A DNA stretch of 47,448 bases from an uncultured Muribaculaceae bacterium (GCA_910577585.1 CAJTNN010000021.1:1-47448), one strand, 5' to 3'. Shown: positions 8,321 to 17,108, numbered from the stretch's first letter. Numbers and translations are program-made. Notes: a model not told the origin generated them from the sequence alone.

Positions 8321-9046
8321 CTACATACCCGGGCGTCCCACAGCCGAGGTGCTCCGCGCTGCCTCTGAAGGGGCGGCTACGGTATCGGCCACACCTGCGC
8401 GCGGGGCTGATGATGCCTCTCCTCCCGGTCGCGCGCCGGCGGTTCTCTCACCCGGTTCGCGCGGAGTAGAGGCCGCCGGACCCTTGAGGTTATCGCGCTC
8501 GGCGGGGAATATGCCAAGCGGACGATTTATGCTGTATTGCGAGAAGTCCTGGCTGGCTCTGAATCCGTAGCCCTCCATCATATGGGTGGCATTCTCAATG
8601 TGGATGAATGAATCGCCATATACAATCCCCTTCGACTGGTCCCAGAACATCTGCTGGGTCAGAAAGAGTCCTGAGGGCTTCTGGGTCACCTCTACCCGCC
8701 CGTCAAGACGCCAGAGGCTTTTGTTCTTGAAATATGTGGCTGAGTCAGCGGCAATAGTGGCTATGACATTGAATTTCCGGTCATACTTGCGCAGATACAA
8801 CCCTTCGGGAAAGCGCCAGTGGGGATTATCCCCCTCATCATACACCTCCCAGAGCGGAGCCACAATCCTGTATTGCGTGACCCCCGAATCGGAAATCATT
8901 GTAGAGACATTGCGGGTGGTCATCGTGGGCATAGCCTCAGGGTGAATCCTGCGGGCCACATCCACCTTCGTCTCATCAGTACACGCACCCAGCATGAGCG
9001 CGAGCACCGCCACGACTCCGGCCAGTCTCCTCATCGCCTTCATCAT
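8321..9046 (-). CDS. lptC: LptC-family LPS export lipoprotein with disordered C-terminal tail
   Basis: The 241-residue protein has a lipoprotein signal (LALMLGAC, lipidated Cys about 22). A LptC-like beta-jellyroll domain follows, with characteristic blocks such as SDSGVTQYRIVAPLWEVYD and LYLRKYD (about 50-95), and repeating strands to about residue 190. It would carry lipopolysaccharide from LptBFG toward LptA. The last ~50 residues are Pro/Ala/Gly/Arg-rich and look disordered, beyond the usual LptC length, and are encoded by a GC-rich segment. It sits between the barrel protein and the CNNM protein, a conserved Bacteroidetes order. A lipobox instead of the proteobacterial N-terminal helix is common in this phylum. 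Confidence 0.82.
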   Translation of the reverse strand: MMKAMRRLAGVVAVLALMLGACTDETKVDVARRIHPEAMPTMTTRNVSTMISDSGVTQYRIVAPLWEVYDEGDNPHWRFPEGLYLRKYDRKFNVIATIAADSATYFKNKSLWRLDGRVEVTQKPSGLFLTQQMFWDQSKGIVYGDSFIHIENATHMMEGYGFRASQDFSQYSINRPLGIFPAERDNLKGPAASTPREPGERTAGARPGGEASSAPRAGVADTVAAPSEAARSTSAVGRPGM

Positions 9047-9100
9047 GCGCTATAAGTATCTATTAAAAAAAATAGTTAATATTTGATTTTTAGATACTTA

Positions 9101-10378
9101 TCAACGTATCTTACGCTGCCAGAACCATCGTTCGTTGAAGTTGACACCGATGGTGACATTAAAGTAATTCTCACCGATAAGCTGCTGCGGATGCGCCTGA
9201 CGATTGCGCCACTCAAGGCCGATGTTAATCACAGTCTTATCCTGCGGAGTATGCAGACCTACGCCGGCGCTCACTCCAAACTCACGCAAGCGGTTGCCCT
9301 CAATCTTCAGATAGTCATCGCAATAGTATGCACCCAGACGATACGTCATGCGCTGCGCATAGTTGCCTCGCAATTTCGGCACCCACTCGCCACCCACGGC
9401 ATAACGCATACGGTCGGCGAAGTTCATGCCCTGAAACACTACCGCCTGAGGATCATCCGTGCGGTAGATGGATGAATACTTGGCCTTGCTCCACTCCTGA
9501 TAGCTGAAGTCTGCCTCTATCATCCAGCGAGATGCACGCTCATGAGTGTAGTTCAGGCCGACGCCATAGCAGTTCGGAGTGCCGTATTTATCGGTGAGTT
9601 TCTGGAATCCGACTGTGTCTGGTTTTGATTCAGCCTGAAGCTCCTGCAGGGTGACCCATGTACGGCCATGAAGCGACTTGGCCGGTGAATAGGTAGCGCC
9701 CACTGTGAGGGTATTATGGCGGTTAAGGCGTGCCTTGTACTGCGCGCCAATCACAATATCCCAATCGCGCACCTCCATCACATGTTCGAGCAGCGACTGA
9801 CCCGAATTGGAGGGGTAAGAGTATATATCGTTGACGATATTACCGAAGTTATACGACACATTCACACCCAGCGAGAAACCCTTGAAGGTACCACCCAGAC
9901 CAAGATAGGCCATGTTGATACCACCGGTGCCCTGGTTTTCGACCGTGCCATGCTTGATTTCATTGCCGAAGGCATATCCTACAGAGGTATAAGGCAACAT
10001 GCCTATCGAGGCTCCCAGATATTTGGTGATCGGGAACTGCATGGTCACATAACTGAGACCGCCACCGGTGGAATGGGCCTTCGCACTCCCCTCCTTGCTC
10101 CAGAGCATCGACACATCGGCACCTATGTCGAAGAGGAATGTCAGCGAGTCAATCGCCGCATACGATGCGGGATTCATCACATTAATCTGGCGTCCTGAAC
10201 TCATGGCGTAGCCGATGCCACCCATCTGGCGCTGCATCGAAGTGGCACGGTCGCCAAGTATGCCGTAACCATACATTGAATAAGGCGTGGTCACATCGGC
10301 GCGGGCCGGCAGATAGACACAGATCGCGAGCAGAGCCACGACCAATGCTGAAGCATATCTTTCAAATCTCATTTTCAT
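9101..10378 (-). CDS. Outer-membrane beta-barrel protein (FadL/PorV-like, unassigned)
   Basis: The 425-residue protein begins with a signal peptide (about 1-27). Alternating short amphipathic strands with aromatic ends run through the protein, and a charged Arg-rich C-terminus ends it. The N-terminal block (TTPYSMYGYGILGD and an early NPASYAAIDSLTF) resembles the FadL/PorV-like barrels found beside coaX in many Bacteroidetes. A transport or assembly role is plausible, but the substrate is unknown. Its start overlaps the end of coaX by 17 bp, so the two are translationally linked, and it precedes lptC by about 55 bp. No specific function should be assumed. Confidence 0.72.
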   Translation of the reverse strand: MKMRFERYASALVVALLAICVYLPARADVTTPYSMYGYGILGDRATSMQRQMGGIGYAMSSGRQINVMNPASYAAIDSLTFLFDIGADVSMLWSKEGSAKAHSTGGGLSYVTMQFPITKYLGASIGMLPYTSVGYAFGNEIKHGTVENQGTGGINMAYLGLGGTFKGFSLGVNVSYNFGNIVNDIYSYPSNSGQSLLEHVMEVRDWDIVIGAQYKARLNRHNTLTVGATYSPAKSLHGRTWVTLQELQAESKPDTVGFQKLTDKYGTPNCYGVGLNYTHERASRWMIEADFSYQEWSKAKYSSIYRTDDPQAVVFQGMNFADRMRYAVGGEWVPKLRGNYAQRMTYRLGAYYCDDYLKIEGNRLREFGVSAGVGLHTPQDKTVINIGLEWRNRQAHPQQLIGENYFNVTIGVNFNERWFWQRKIR

Positions 10379-11186
10379 GATGCATATATATCGCCCTCAG
10401 CCCCTTGGCAAGAAGATGAGGGTCGTAGTCAATTTCTATATTATTAGATGGTGTTGATGAATCTTCCGAGTGAAGGCTCTCGCGCCACCAATGCAGCAGC
10501 ATCGGCGCATCGCCGCCGGTGAGCACAAGTCGGGTGGCGCCATACTGCCTCGCCCCCATACTCACATAACGCTGCAATTCGCCAAGCATCCCCTGGCACA
10601 CTCCGGCCAGGATAGCATCGTGGGTAGAGCCGCCAAAAAGCGGCAGCTGACCATGCCATTCGCTTGCCCTGACAAGTGGCAGACGCGCCGTGTAGCGGTG
10701 CAGTGCCTCAAAACGCATCGATAATCCTGGCGAGATATTGCCTCCTGCGAAGCGACCGTCACTCACCACATCCACCGTCAGAGCTGTGCCGGCATCAGCC
10801 ACTATCACACTCTCTCCGGGCCACAGCATAGCCGCCGCCACTGCCGTGGCTTTGCGGTCGACGCCAAGTGTGGTGGCATCGGCATAATCCAGAGCCACAG
10901 GCATCACCGTCGAGGGAGTCACAAGGAGGAAATCCTCATGCAGAGCATTGCGGAGTGTCTCTACCAGCCGCGAGTCGACATGCCCCACACTTGCCATGGC
11001 GCCCCGACGGGCATCATGAGCCTCGGCAAAGGCCACTATCCCCTCGGCATCATCCGAGGCAAACCATGCGGTCACATACTCGCCCGCCTCCGGCATCCAG
11101 GTGGCCTTCAGACGCGTATTGCCGCAATCCACCGCCAGAAACCCTTCGCTGACTTCAGAAGATATGTCGCTATGCACAGATTGCAT
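10362..11186 (-). CDS. coaX: Type III pantothenate kinase
   Basis: This kinase phosphorylates pantothenate, the first step of coenzyme A synthesis. Family signatures are present: the phosphate-binding DCGNTRLKATW near the N-terminus, GVDRKATAVAAA, and DAGTALTVDVV followed by GGNISPG. The open frame extends upstream to 11234, but that start overlaps the neighbouring gene by 44 bp. The ATG at 11186 lies just past the neighbour's TGA (TGAGCGTATG), gives 274 residues and is preferred. The 3' end overlaps the barrel-protein gene by 17 bp. The type III enzyme does not respond to CoA feedback in characterised members. Confidence 0.93.
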   Translation of the reverse strand: MQSVHSDISSEVSEGFLAVDCGNTRLKATWMPEAGEYVTAWFASDDAEGIVAFAEAHDARRGAMASVGHVDSRLVETLRNALHEDFLLVTPSTVMPVALDYADATTLGVDRKATAVAAAMLWPGESVIVADAGTALTVDVVSDGRFAGGNISPGLSMRFEALHRYTARLPLVRASEWHGQLPLFGGSTHDAILAGVCQGMLGELQRYVSMGARQYGATRLVLTGGDAPMLLHWWRESLHSEDSSTPSNNIEIDYDPHLLAKGLRAIYMHHENEI

Positions 11187-11190
11187 ACGC

Positions 11191-11721
11191 TCAGTTTCTC
11201 TTATCCTTTTTTGTTGACTCAGCTGCGTCGCCATTCATCTCCTTGCGTTTGCGCCACACGATTAGCCATGACGCCACTACCTGAATCATCGCACCCGCCA
11301 GCGAGAAGACCACAGTGTCTTTCATTATAGCCAGCGGACCCACGAAGGCGAAATCAGAATATTTCTGCTCGTTATAGAACCAGAAGAAAGCGCCGATGCA
11401 GAAAGCCATACCGGCCCAAAACTCCAGTCGGCGCAGACGGCGCAGACGCAGACTCTCGTCAGGGTCCGACACACTCACCATTCTCGCCACAGTGAATATC
11501 ACCGCTCCTGCTGCATATATCCACTTGCAGGCGCTAACCCAGCTGAAAGCTCCCGGACGTATCACCGACACATCCTGGCTCATGAATGAAGCAAAGGGTA
11601 TGAGCATCGCCGCTGCCACAAGGATCAATCCCAATGTGGCTATCCCCTCCATCTTCTTGCGCCGGCTCTCGGCCTGCTGCGCAGTGAGAGGTACTGAGGG
11701 CTTTCTTATCTTTTTCGTCAT
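11191..11721 (-). CDS. Four-helix membrane protein of unknown function
   Basis: This is 176 residues if begun at the ATG at 11721 (MTKKIRKPSVPL), which I prefer to the upstream frame start at 11760. Four hydrophobic segments lie at about 25-45, 60-80, 98-116 and 135-155. The cytoplasmic ends are Arg/Lys-rich (for example RLRRLRRLEF between helices 2 and 3, and a charged tail). I recognise no enzymatic motif. It lies between the DivIC-like gene and coaX in the same orientation, with a 5-bp gap to coaX, so it is co-transcribed with envelope and cofactor genes. Similar small proteins occur at this spot in Bacteroidales, but no function can be stated. Confidence 0.75.
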   Translation of the reverse strand: MTKKIRKPSVPLTAQQAESRRKKMEGIATLGLILVAAAMLIPFASFMSQDVSVIRPGAFSWVSACKWIYAAGAVIFTVARMVSVSDPDESLRLRRLRRLEFWAGMAFCIGAFFWFYNEQKYSDFAFVGPLAIMKDTVVFSLAGAMIQVVASWLIVWRKRKEMNGDAAESTKKDKRN

Positions 11722-11876
11722 AATTGTCTGTTTTGTCGATTCTTTAAGTCGGACGCACACTCGTCATCAAGGTTTTCTCTTCATTAGGAGTGCACGCCGC
11801 CGGAGAGCTGGAAGTTATCTTTACTTAGTCGGATGTTATCTCTACTTGAATGTTGCCGGAAAAAGTCTTGATAACG

Positions 11877-12185
11877 TCATTCCTTAATCAGAAACACATC
11901 CTCCGTAGGACGCTGCATATGAAACTGCTCACGCGCCACATGCTCCAGATCACTCGTGCCGGTCTCGATGGCCTCACGGCGCGACCTGTAGTAGGACGCT
12001 GAGTCTTCATTGAGCTTTATCTCTTGCTGAAGCTCGTTGATGCGGTTCTGGTATTCCATGTTGAGCTTCACACTTGTCTCCTCGTTAAAAAAAAGCAGGA
12101 GCACTACAAGTGTGCCGATTATAAGCACCGGCAAATGCGATTTGCGGCGCATCCAGAAGGATAATTTCTTGGTCTTTTTCCCCAT
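11877..12185 (-). CDS. DivIC/FtsB-family septum formation initiator
   Basis: The 102-residue bitopic membrane protein has a basic N-terminus, one transmembrane helix (about 17-36) and a coiled coil (about 38-70; MEYQNRINELQQEIKLNED). A short conserved C-terminal block follows (LEHVAREQFHMQRPTEDVFLI), in which the Glu/Ala-Arg-Glu motif is typical of DivIC/FtsB. It would act in the divisome with FtsL and FtsQ homologs. Its promoter is predicted at 12370-12400, with a leader of about 178 nt. It is the first gene of the operon leading to coaX and lptC, after a 155-bp gap to the next gene. Confidence 0.88.
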   Translation of the reverse strand: MGKKTKKLSFWMRRKSHLPVLIIGTLVVLLLFFNEETSVKLNMEYQNRINELQQEIKLNEDSASYYRSRREAIETGTSDLEHVAREQFHMQRPTEDVFLIKE

Positions 12186-12369
12186 TTCTATACTTTCGTA
12201 TGCGTTCAGACCCGAAGCGGCCTATAGATGTTGTTTAAACTTTTTACCAAAAAGATTAAACAACTTCATATCCCGTCGGAACTATTCAGACTCACTCTAA
12301 CTCTTTAAGTATTATCGCGAAAAGTTCAGACGTCCGCATTGATCCGTACCGCATAAACGCGGTATTTTA

Positions 12370-12400
12370 CAAAATTAATCAATCCCTGCCTAACTGCAAA
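12370..12400 (-). promoter_or_regulatory. Promoter of the divIC-coaX-lptC operon
   Basis: On the minus strand TTTG (12397-12400), a 19-base spacer and TAATTTTG (12370-12377) match the Bacteroidetes consensus. Predicted start is near 12363, giving a ~178-nt leader. Confidence 0.75.
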
Positions 12401-12530
12401 AATATTCATCAGATTTCAACATAAATTTGCTCATCACCCCCTCGGCGTACCCCGCAAGCCACACACCCCGCCTCCTGCCCATCACCCTACACTTCACTCT
12501 CAGCTTCACCTCCACCCCCTTAATGCGGCA

Positions 12531-12575
12531 GCGGTGGCGAAGACGTGGATTTTCAATCCGTGTCTTCGCCACCGC
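12531..12575. repeat. 21-bp perfect RNA hairpin
   Basis: Bases 12531-12551 and 12555-12575 pair along all 21 positions, counting two adjacent G-U wobbles, around a 3-base loop. Neither side has a clear T-run, so a plain intrinsic terminator is not obvious. It lies between the second sigma gene and the divIC promoter. Confidence 0.8.
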
Positions 12576-12702
12576 GTCATCTCACCTGGCCCGTTGGGCT
12601 GGGGGATTTCTCCGGCTGGAGAGGTATCCGCAACGTGTCGGGCGGGGGTGATTTATCCGTCGGAAGCTATGTCATTTCCATGGCATGCCTTAGCGGCAAA
12701 AT

Positions 12703-13206
12703 TCAACGATAATCTTTCAACATGCCCTGAAGGCGCTTGCGGGCAAAGAAGATGCGACTCTTGACAGTGCCTAACGGCAGCGACATCTTCTCGGCAATCT
12801 CGCTATATTTGTAGCCGGCGATATACATGCTGAAGGGCACCTTGTATTCATCGCTGAAGGCATTGATAGCGTCAGAGATCTCGCGGGCTCCGAATGAACC
12901 CTCCGGGGTCTCAAGACCACTCTCCTGCGAGAGATTCAGATGATAGAGGTCTTCAGTCGTGTCCACCACCGTAGCGCTGCGCACCTGACGGCGATAGTTG
13001 TTGATGAAGATGTTGCGCATGATCGTGAAGACCCATCCCTTGAAGTTGACATTGTCGACATATTTCGACTCATTGTCAAGCACCTTGAGCGTCGTGTCCT
13101 GCACCAGGTCCTGGGCGGCTTCGCGATTCGTGGTGAGCTGGTATGCAAAGTTCAGTAGATTGCCCTGCAATCCAAGAAGTCTCTGTTTAAATGTGGAATC
13201 TGACAT
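12703..13206 (-). CDS. ECF-type sigma-70 family sigma factor (paralog)
   Basis: The 167-residue protein is closely related to the sigma factor at 6218-6724. Region 2 holds AAQDLVQDTTLKVLDN and NFKGWVFTIMRNIFINNYRR. Region 4 holds YKYSEIAEKMSLPLGTVKSRIF, and the end is again LKDYR. As with its paralog no anti-sigma gene is adjacent. Such stand-alone versions are common in Bacteroidetes, where they act in stress or envelope regulation. The ~240-bp region upstream does not contain a clean consensus promoter, unlike the first paralog, so the two may be regulated differently. Confidence 0.92.
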   Translation of the reverse strand: MSDSTFKQRLLGLQGNLLNFAYQLTTNREAAQDLVQDTTLKVLDNESKYVDNVNFKGWVFTIMRNIFINNYRRQVRSATVVDTTEDLYHLNLSQESGLETPEGSFGAREISDAINAFSDEYKVPFSMYIAGYKYSEIAEKMSLPLGTVKSRIFFARKRLQGMLKDYR

Positions 13207-13285
13207 AGCTTTAAGTTTTTAGTTTGTTATCGTCTTTGTATCGTTATAACAAGGGGCGTTGAAAAGTTATCATCTTTTTTGAACT

Positions 13286-13310
13286 TTTTTTTGATGTTTT
13301 ATCAAAAAAA
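13286..13310. terminator. A/T hairpin between sigma factor and radical SAM genes
   Basis: TTTTTTTGAT (13286-13295) and ATCAAAAAAA (13301-13310) form a perfect 10-bp stem with a GTTTT loop. It lies beyond the radical SAM gene's stop codon and could end that transcript, although the stem is A/T-rich and weak. Confidence 0.4.
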
Positions 13311-13445
13311 TTCACACCTCTGCGACCCAACCTAAATATCTGTCAATATGTCACATTTCGCTGACATTTACCACTATCCGACCCTCCATTATGCTCATTA
13401 TCGGCATGCGTATGCCCGACTTGATTCTTCCACCCTACCCTCTTC

Positions 13446-14474
13446 TCAATCCACCTTGTAATTGAGTTTCTTGCTCGAGTGGCGTCCACTGGCTGAGGCG
13501 GGGAGCCGCAGCACGGAGCGCAGCAGGCTTCGACCCGTGTGCTGACGGCGGTGATAACCCGCAAAATCATCACTGAGCCATCTGAAACCCTCTTTGTTGC
13601 AGCCTCCGGGGCTGACATAATAATAGGTCAGACGCTCCACATAATCCACAAAGGGGTCATCTGCGGTGGCCACTTCATGCAGATTCTCCTTGGTGGGACA
13701 TATCAGTAGTGTCCCCTCGCGCTGACAACGCTCGCGGATGGGGAGTATCAGACGGTCGTAATTCTCCTCTATAAGGTCGAGCGAGAAATTGTGGTAGGAG
13801 GTCTCTCCAAGTTTCTGCACCGGACGCAACTGCAGCACATCGACATGCAACCCATCGAGCACATCATACAGATGCTCGAGCGCCAGAGTGTTGTCGGCGT
13901 TCATCACGTAGTTTATCCGCACCTGCAGGTGTGGATAACTGCGCTTAGCCTCCCGCAAGTCAGCCAAAAGGGCGCGGAAACGCTCGAATCTCGCACCGCG
14001 CATCATATCTTCATATGTGGGTTTGTCGAGCCCGTGCACCGACAGCGTCACCTCATCCAATCCGGCCTCAAGCAGTTCCGTCAAGAAGTCGGTAGTGAGC
14101 AGCTGGCCATTGGTGGTGATTGAGATATGGGGCACACCCATCTCCTTACCCTTGGCCACAATCTCGGGGAGCCGGCGCCATAGAGTGGGCTCTGTGGCAC
14201 ACCCTATCTGCAACTTCACCGCGTGGCGGAAGAATGTGCGCGCCACATAATCCAGCTCGGCCGCATCCATCTTCGGAGCCGCGCTGAAGCCGGGCTGCTT
14301 GCGCGCAGGGTCTGACATGTAGCACATCCTGCACTGCAGATTGCAGGCCATCACCGGATCAAGAAATACCCCGATATAGCGACGGCGCATGGTGTGCATG
14401 CTCCATAGACCGAGCAACTTCACCCGCTTGCTGCGGATGCGCGTAAATATTTTCAGTAACTTATATACATTCAT
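13446..14474 (-). CDS. Radical SAM protein of unknown substrate
   Basis: This is 342 residues from the ATG at 14474 (MNVYKLLKIF); the frame runs upstream to 14588, but that start would overlap trmD and adds an atypical segment. The CxxxCxxC cluster site (CNLQCRMC) binds the 4Fe-4S cluster and S-adenosylmethionine. A typical radical SAM barrel follows (ISITTNGQLL, VTLSVHGLDKPTYEDMM). The C-terminal part has few cysteines (one in SPGGCNKEG), so a full SPASM domain with auxiliary clusters is not evident. The N-terminal basic region may associate with membranes. It follows trmD with a gap of about 106 bp. Substrate is not predictable from sequence. Confidence 0.85.
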   Translation of the reverse strand: MNVYKLLKIFTRIRSKRVKLLGLWSMHTMRRRYIGVFLDPVMACNLQCRMCYMSDPARKQPGFSAAPKMDAAELDYVARTFFRHAVKLQIGCATEPTLWRRLPEIVAKGKEMGVPHISITTNGQLLTTDFLTELLEAGLDEVTLSVHGLDKPTYEDMMRGARFERFRALLADLREAKRSYPHLQVRINYVMNADNTLALEHLYDVLDGLHVDVLQLRPVQKLGETSYHNFSLDLIEENYDRLILPIRERCQREGTLLICPTKENLHEVATADDPFVDYVERLTYYYVSPGGCNKEGFRWLSDDFAGYHRRQHTGRSLLRSVLRLPASASGRHSSKKLNYKVD

Positions 14475-14580
14475 TATTTTGCAGATATTCAAAGCCTTCG
14501 TGAATGCCGGAATGCAAACATGCCATAATATCCTCACCTCCGGCAAAACACAGAAACCACACTCATACCCCCTCAGCACA

Positions 14581-15255
14581 TCATTCAAGCAGATCCGGAC
14601 GCAGGCGGCGTGTGCGCTCCATGGCCTGGTCGTAGCGCCATTCGGCTATCTTGGCCTCATGGCCGCTGAGCAGTATATCGGGCACTCGCCAGCCATTATA
14701 CTCAGCCGGACGTGTATACACCGGCGGAGCCAGCAGATTATCCTGGAATGAATCTGACAGAGCCGACTGCTCATCGCCAATCACCCCCGGAATCAGACGC
14801 ACCAGCGCGTCAGTGACACACAGAGCCGGCAGCTCGCCGCCGGTGAGCACATAATCGCCTATCGATATCTCGCGCGTGATCAAATGTTCGCGCACTCGAT
14901 AGTCGATGCCTTTGTAGTGGCCGCAAAGTATGATGATATTATCAAGCAACGACAGCGAATTGGCCATCGGCTGGTCAAAGCGCTCCCCATCGGGAGTCAT
15001 GAATATCACTTCATCATAATCTCTCTCCGCCTTCAGCGCCGAGATACACGCATCAATCGGCTGGATTCCCATCACCATCCCTGCCTCGCCTCCAAAGGGA
15101 TAGTCATCTACCTTGCGATGCTTGTTGAGAGTATAGTCGCGCAGATTATGCACATGTATCTCGGCAAGCCCCTTGTCGCAGGCGCGCTTCAGAATCGAGC
15201 AATTGAGCGGCGACTCAAACATCTCGGGCAATACTGTAATAATGTCTATTCTCAT
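14581..15255 (-). CDS. trmD: tRNA (guanine-37-N1)-methyltransferase
   Basis: TrmD methylates G37 next to the anticodon and maintains reading frame. The 224-residue protein shows the SPOUT trefoil-knot signatures: MRIDIITVLPEMF at the N-terminus, FGGEAGMVM (about 54-62), LCGHYKGIDYRVREH and the strongly conserved SIGDYVLTGGELPAL (about 130-145). The C-terminal helical domain is present, so the length is normal. In many bacteria trmD sits with rpsP, rimM and rplS, but here it stands beside the radical SAM gene and the inositol-phosphate synthase instead. Confidence 0.96.
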   Translation of the reverse strand: MRIDIITVLPEMFESPLNCSILKRACDKGLAEIHVHNLRDYTLNKHRKVDDYPFGGEAGMVMGIQPIDACISALKAERDYDEVIFMTPDGERFDQPMANSLSLLDNIIILCGHYKGIDYRVREHLITREISIGDYVLTGGELPALCVTDALVRLIPGVIGDEQSALSDSFQDNLLAPPVYTRPAEYNGWRVPDILLSGHEAKIAEWRYDQAMERTRRLRPDLLE

Positions 15256-15334
15256 ATACGTATCTCTCTATCTGAGAATGTGCCTTACCCATGTATCAGA
15301 CTATAACACACAAGAATCTCGACACACTCTAAAA

Positions 15335-15406
15335 ATTGAGAATCGGCCCGCTCAAAATCGAGCGGGCCGACCTCCCGACCTGCTTATGCAGGTCAATATT
15401 CTCAAT
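15335..15406 (-). terminator. Three-stem RNA structure with U-tract behind inositol-phosphate synthase
   Basis: An outer stem (15335-15343 with 15398-15406, 9 bp) encloses two hairpins: 15377-15383/15388-15394 (GACCTGC/GCAGGTC, 7 bp) and 15343-15353/15360-15370 (11 bp, GC-rich). One boundary base is shared between the outer stem and the GC-rich hairpin. On the minus strand the structure ends in TTTTTAGAG. It follows the synthase stop codon by about 60 bp, so it is at least a terminator, with a three-way-junction layout. Confidence 0.7.
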
Positions 15407-15467
15407 CCGCTTCGGCACCTGCGCTCAATAGCACAGCGCCTTACGCAGACACATGGTCAATACAGGA

Positions 15468-16793
15468 TTAATCAATCTCCTCGTCAGCCTCGTAGCCGCC
15501 CATCTCGCGGATGGCATTCTTGAGCATCACATACTGCTGGAAGAGGTGGTTGACGGGCACCTCATCTTCAGTGTAGTCATGCTGCGGGCTCTTGAGGAAG
15601 AAGCTCAGGAAGCGCTGTGTGCCGTAGCGGCCTGCACGCTGGGCAAGGTCGCTCAGAAGCACGAGGTCAAGGCAGAGGGGGGCAGCCAGGATTGAGTCGC
15701 GGCAGAGGAAGTTGATCTTGATCTGCATCGGATAGCCCATCCAGCCGAAGATATCGATGTTGTCCCAGCCCTCCTTGTTGTCGTTGCGCGGGGGATAGTA
15801 GTTGATGCGCACCTTGTGATAGTACTGGGTGTCCTCATCATTGCCGTGGCCATAGAGGTCGGGCTGATTCTCAGGCACGAGAATTGACTCGAGTGTAGAG
15901 AGCTTCGAAACCTCTTTTGTGCGGAAGTTGGCGGGCTCGTCGAGCACCAGACCGTCGCGGTTGCCAAGGATGTTGGTCGAGAACCAGCCGTTCAGACCGA
16001 GGCAACGAGTGCCGATGATCGGAGCGAAACCTGACTTCACCAGAGTCTGGCCTGTCTTGAAGTCCTTGCCGGCGATAGGCATCTTGGTCTGCTCTGCGAG
16101 CTCCCACATGGCGGGGATGTCGACAGTAGTGTTAGGAGCACCCATGATGAAGGGAGCACCCTCCTTGAGGGCAGCATAAGCATAGCACATCGAGGGAGCC
16201 ACATTCTCAACGTCGTTATCCTTCATGGCCTTCTCAAGATCCTCGAGCTTGTAGTGCACCTTCTCGTTGATGGGCACATACACCTCTGTAGAAGCGGCCC
16301 AAAGCACTACCACGCGCTCTACACCTGACTCCTCTTTGAATTTGCGGATATCCTCGCGGATCTGCTCAACCATGTCCCAGCGGGTCTTGGCATCCTTGAC
16401 GTTGTCGCCGTCAAGACGCTTGGCATAGTTGCGGTCGAAGGCAGCCTTCATCGGCACAATCTTCACGAGCTCCTCTTTTACAGGCTCGATATCCTTCTCC
16501 TTGAGCACCTCTGCGTTGAGAGCTGACTCGTAGGCGTTGGCGGGATATACATCCCATGCAGCGAATTCAATATCGTTGAGATCGGCCAGGGGCACGATGT
16601 CTTTGTAGTGAAGATATTTCTTGTCAGCACCGCGACCAACACGAATCTTGTCGTACTGAGTCATCGAGCCTACCGGTTTTGCAAGACCTTTGCGGGTCAT
16701 CAGCACGCCTGTGATGAAGGTGGTGCTCACTGCACCAAGACCTACAATCATTACACCTAACTTGCCGTTGGGTGCCTTAGCTTTTTCTGCCAT
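15468..16793 (-). CDS. myo-Inositol-1-phosphate synthase
   Basis: The enzyme converts glucose 6-phosphate to myo-inositol 1-phosphate using bound NAD+. The 441-residue sequence has the NAD-binding loop GLGAVSTTFITGV at the N-terminus (about 18-30). It also has family blocks such as YANRL-like AKRLDGDNVKD, PFIMGAPNTTVDIPAM and the active-site region GKDFKTGQTLVKSGFAP (about 240-256). LGLNGWFSTNILGNRDG follows. Length fits the prokaryotic/archaeal-type synthases. It provides the head-group precursor for the lipid genes further upstream. A gap of about 315 bp with a hairpin separates it from the HAD gene, so it may have its own promoter, though none of consensus type was found. Confidence 0.95.
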   Translation of the reverse strand: MAEKAKAPNGKLGVMIVGLGAVSTTFITGVLMTRKGLAKPVGSMTQYDKIRVGRGADKKYLHYKDIVPLADLNDIEFAAWDVYPANAYESALNAEVLKEKDIEPVKEELVKIVPMKAAFDRNYAKRLDGDNVKDAKTRWDMVEQIREDIRKFKEESGVERVVVLWAASTEVYVPINEKVHYKLEDLEKAMKDNDVENVAPSMCYAYAALKEGAPFIMGAPNTTVDIPAMWELAEQTKMPIAGKDFKTGQTLVKSGFAPIIGTRCLGLNGWFSTNILGNRDGLVLDEPANFRTKEVSKLSTLESILVPENQPDLYGHGNDEDTQYYHKVRINYYPPRNDNKEGWDNIDIFGWMGYPMQIKINFLCRDSILAAPLCLDLVLLSDLAQRAGRYGTQRFLSFFLKSPQHDYTEDEVPVNHLFQQYVMLKNAIREMGGYEADEEID

Positions 16794-17108
16794 AGTTTTC
16801 TAAGAATTTAATTTCTTATCGGTTGTTTTTGATATTTTATGCGTTCTTTGCTGCATCTCGAGATGCCTCGCGACACCCCCCCGGAGTCAATGCCACTGCC
16901 GAACTATCTGCCCGACATCGACACTTCCGAAACCCCGGATATCGCCATCCGGGGGAAATACGGCGTAAAAGTACTGCCAATTTTTCAATCTGCAAACGAT
17001 TCTTAATAAAAATCCACACTCTTATTTGTTAAATATTCTTAACACTCACATTTAAATGCTAATTTATATTAAAACCAAGAGCAATATTACAGATTATGTT
17101 AAATTTGG
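16794..17108. other. Intergenic region upstream of inositol-phosphate synthase
   Basis: No gene is seen. It contains a GC hairpin (16933-16954) and an A/T-rich part (16980-17105). No match to the TTTG/TAnnTTTG promoter was found on the minus strand, so synthase transcription may depend on read-through or on a different promoter type. Confidence 0.6.
16933..16954 (-). terminator. Hairpin behind the HAD phosphatase gene
   Basis: CCCCGGAT (16933-16940) and ATCCGGGG (16947-16954) form a perfect 8-bp stem with a 6-base loop. On the minus strand it is followed by TTTCGG, a weak U-tract. It may partially separate the HAD gene from the synthase. Confidence 0.5.

Larger units (their letters stand above)
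12186..12702. other. Intergenic region with divIC leader, promoter and long hairpin
   Basis: No convincing gene is seen. It holds the leader and promoter of the DivIC-like gene (to 12400), a C-rich stretch (12430-12520), a 21-bp hairpin (12531-12575) and about 125 bp behind the second sigma factor's stop codon. Confidence 0.7.
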
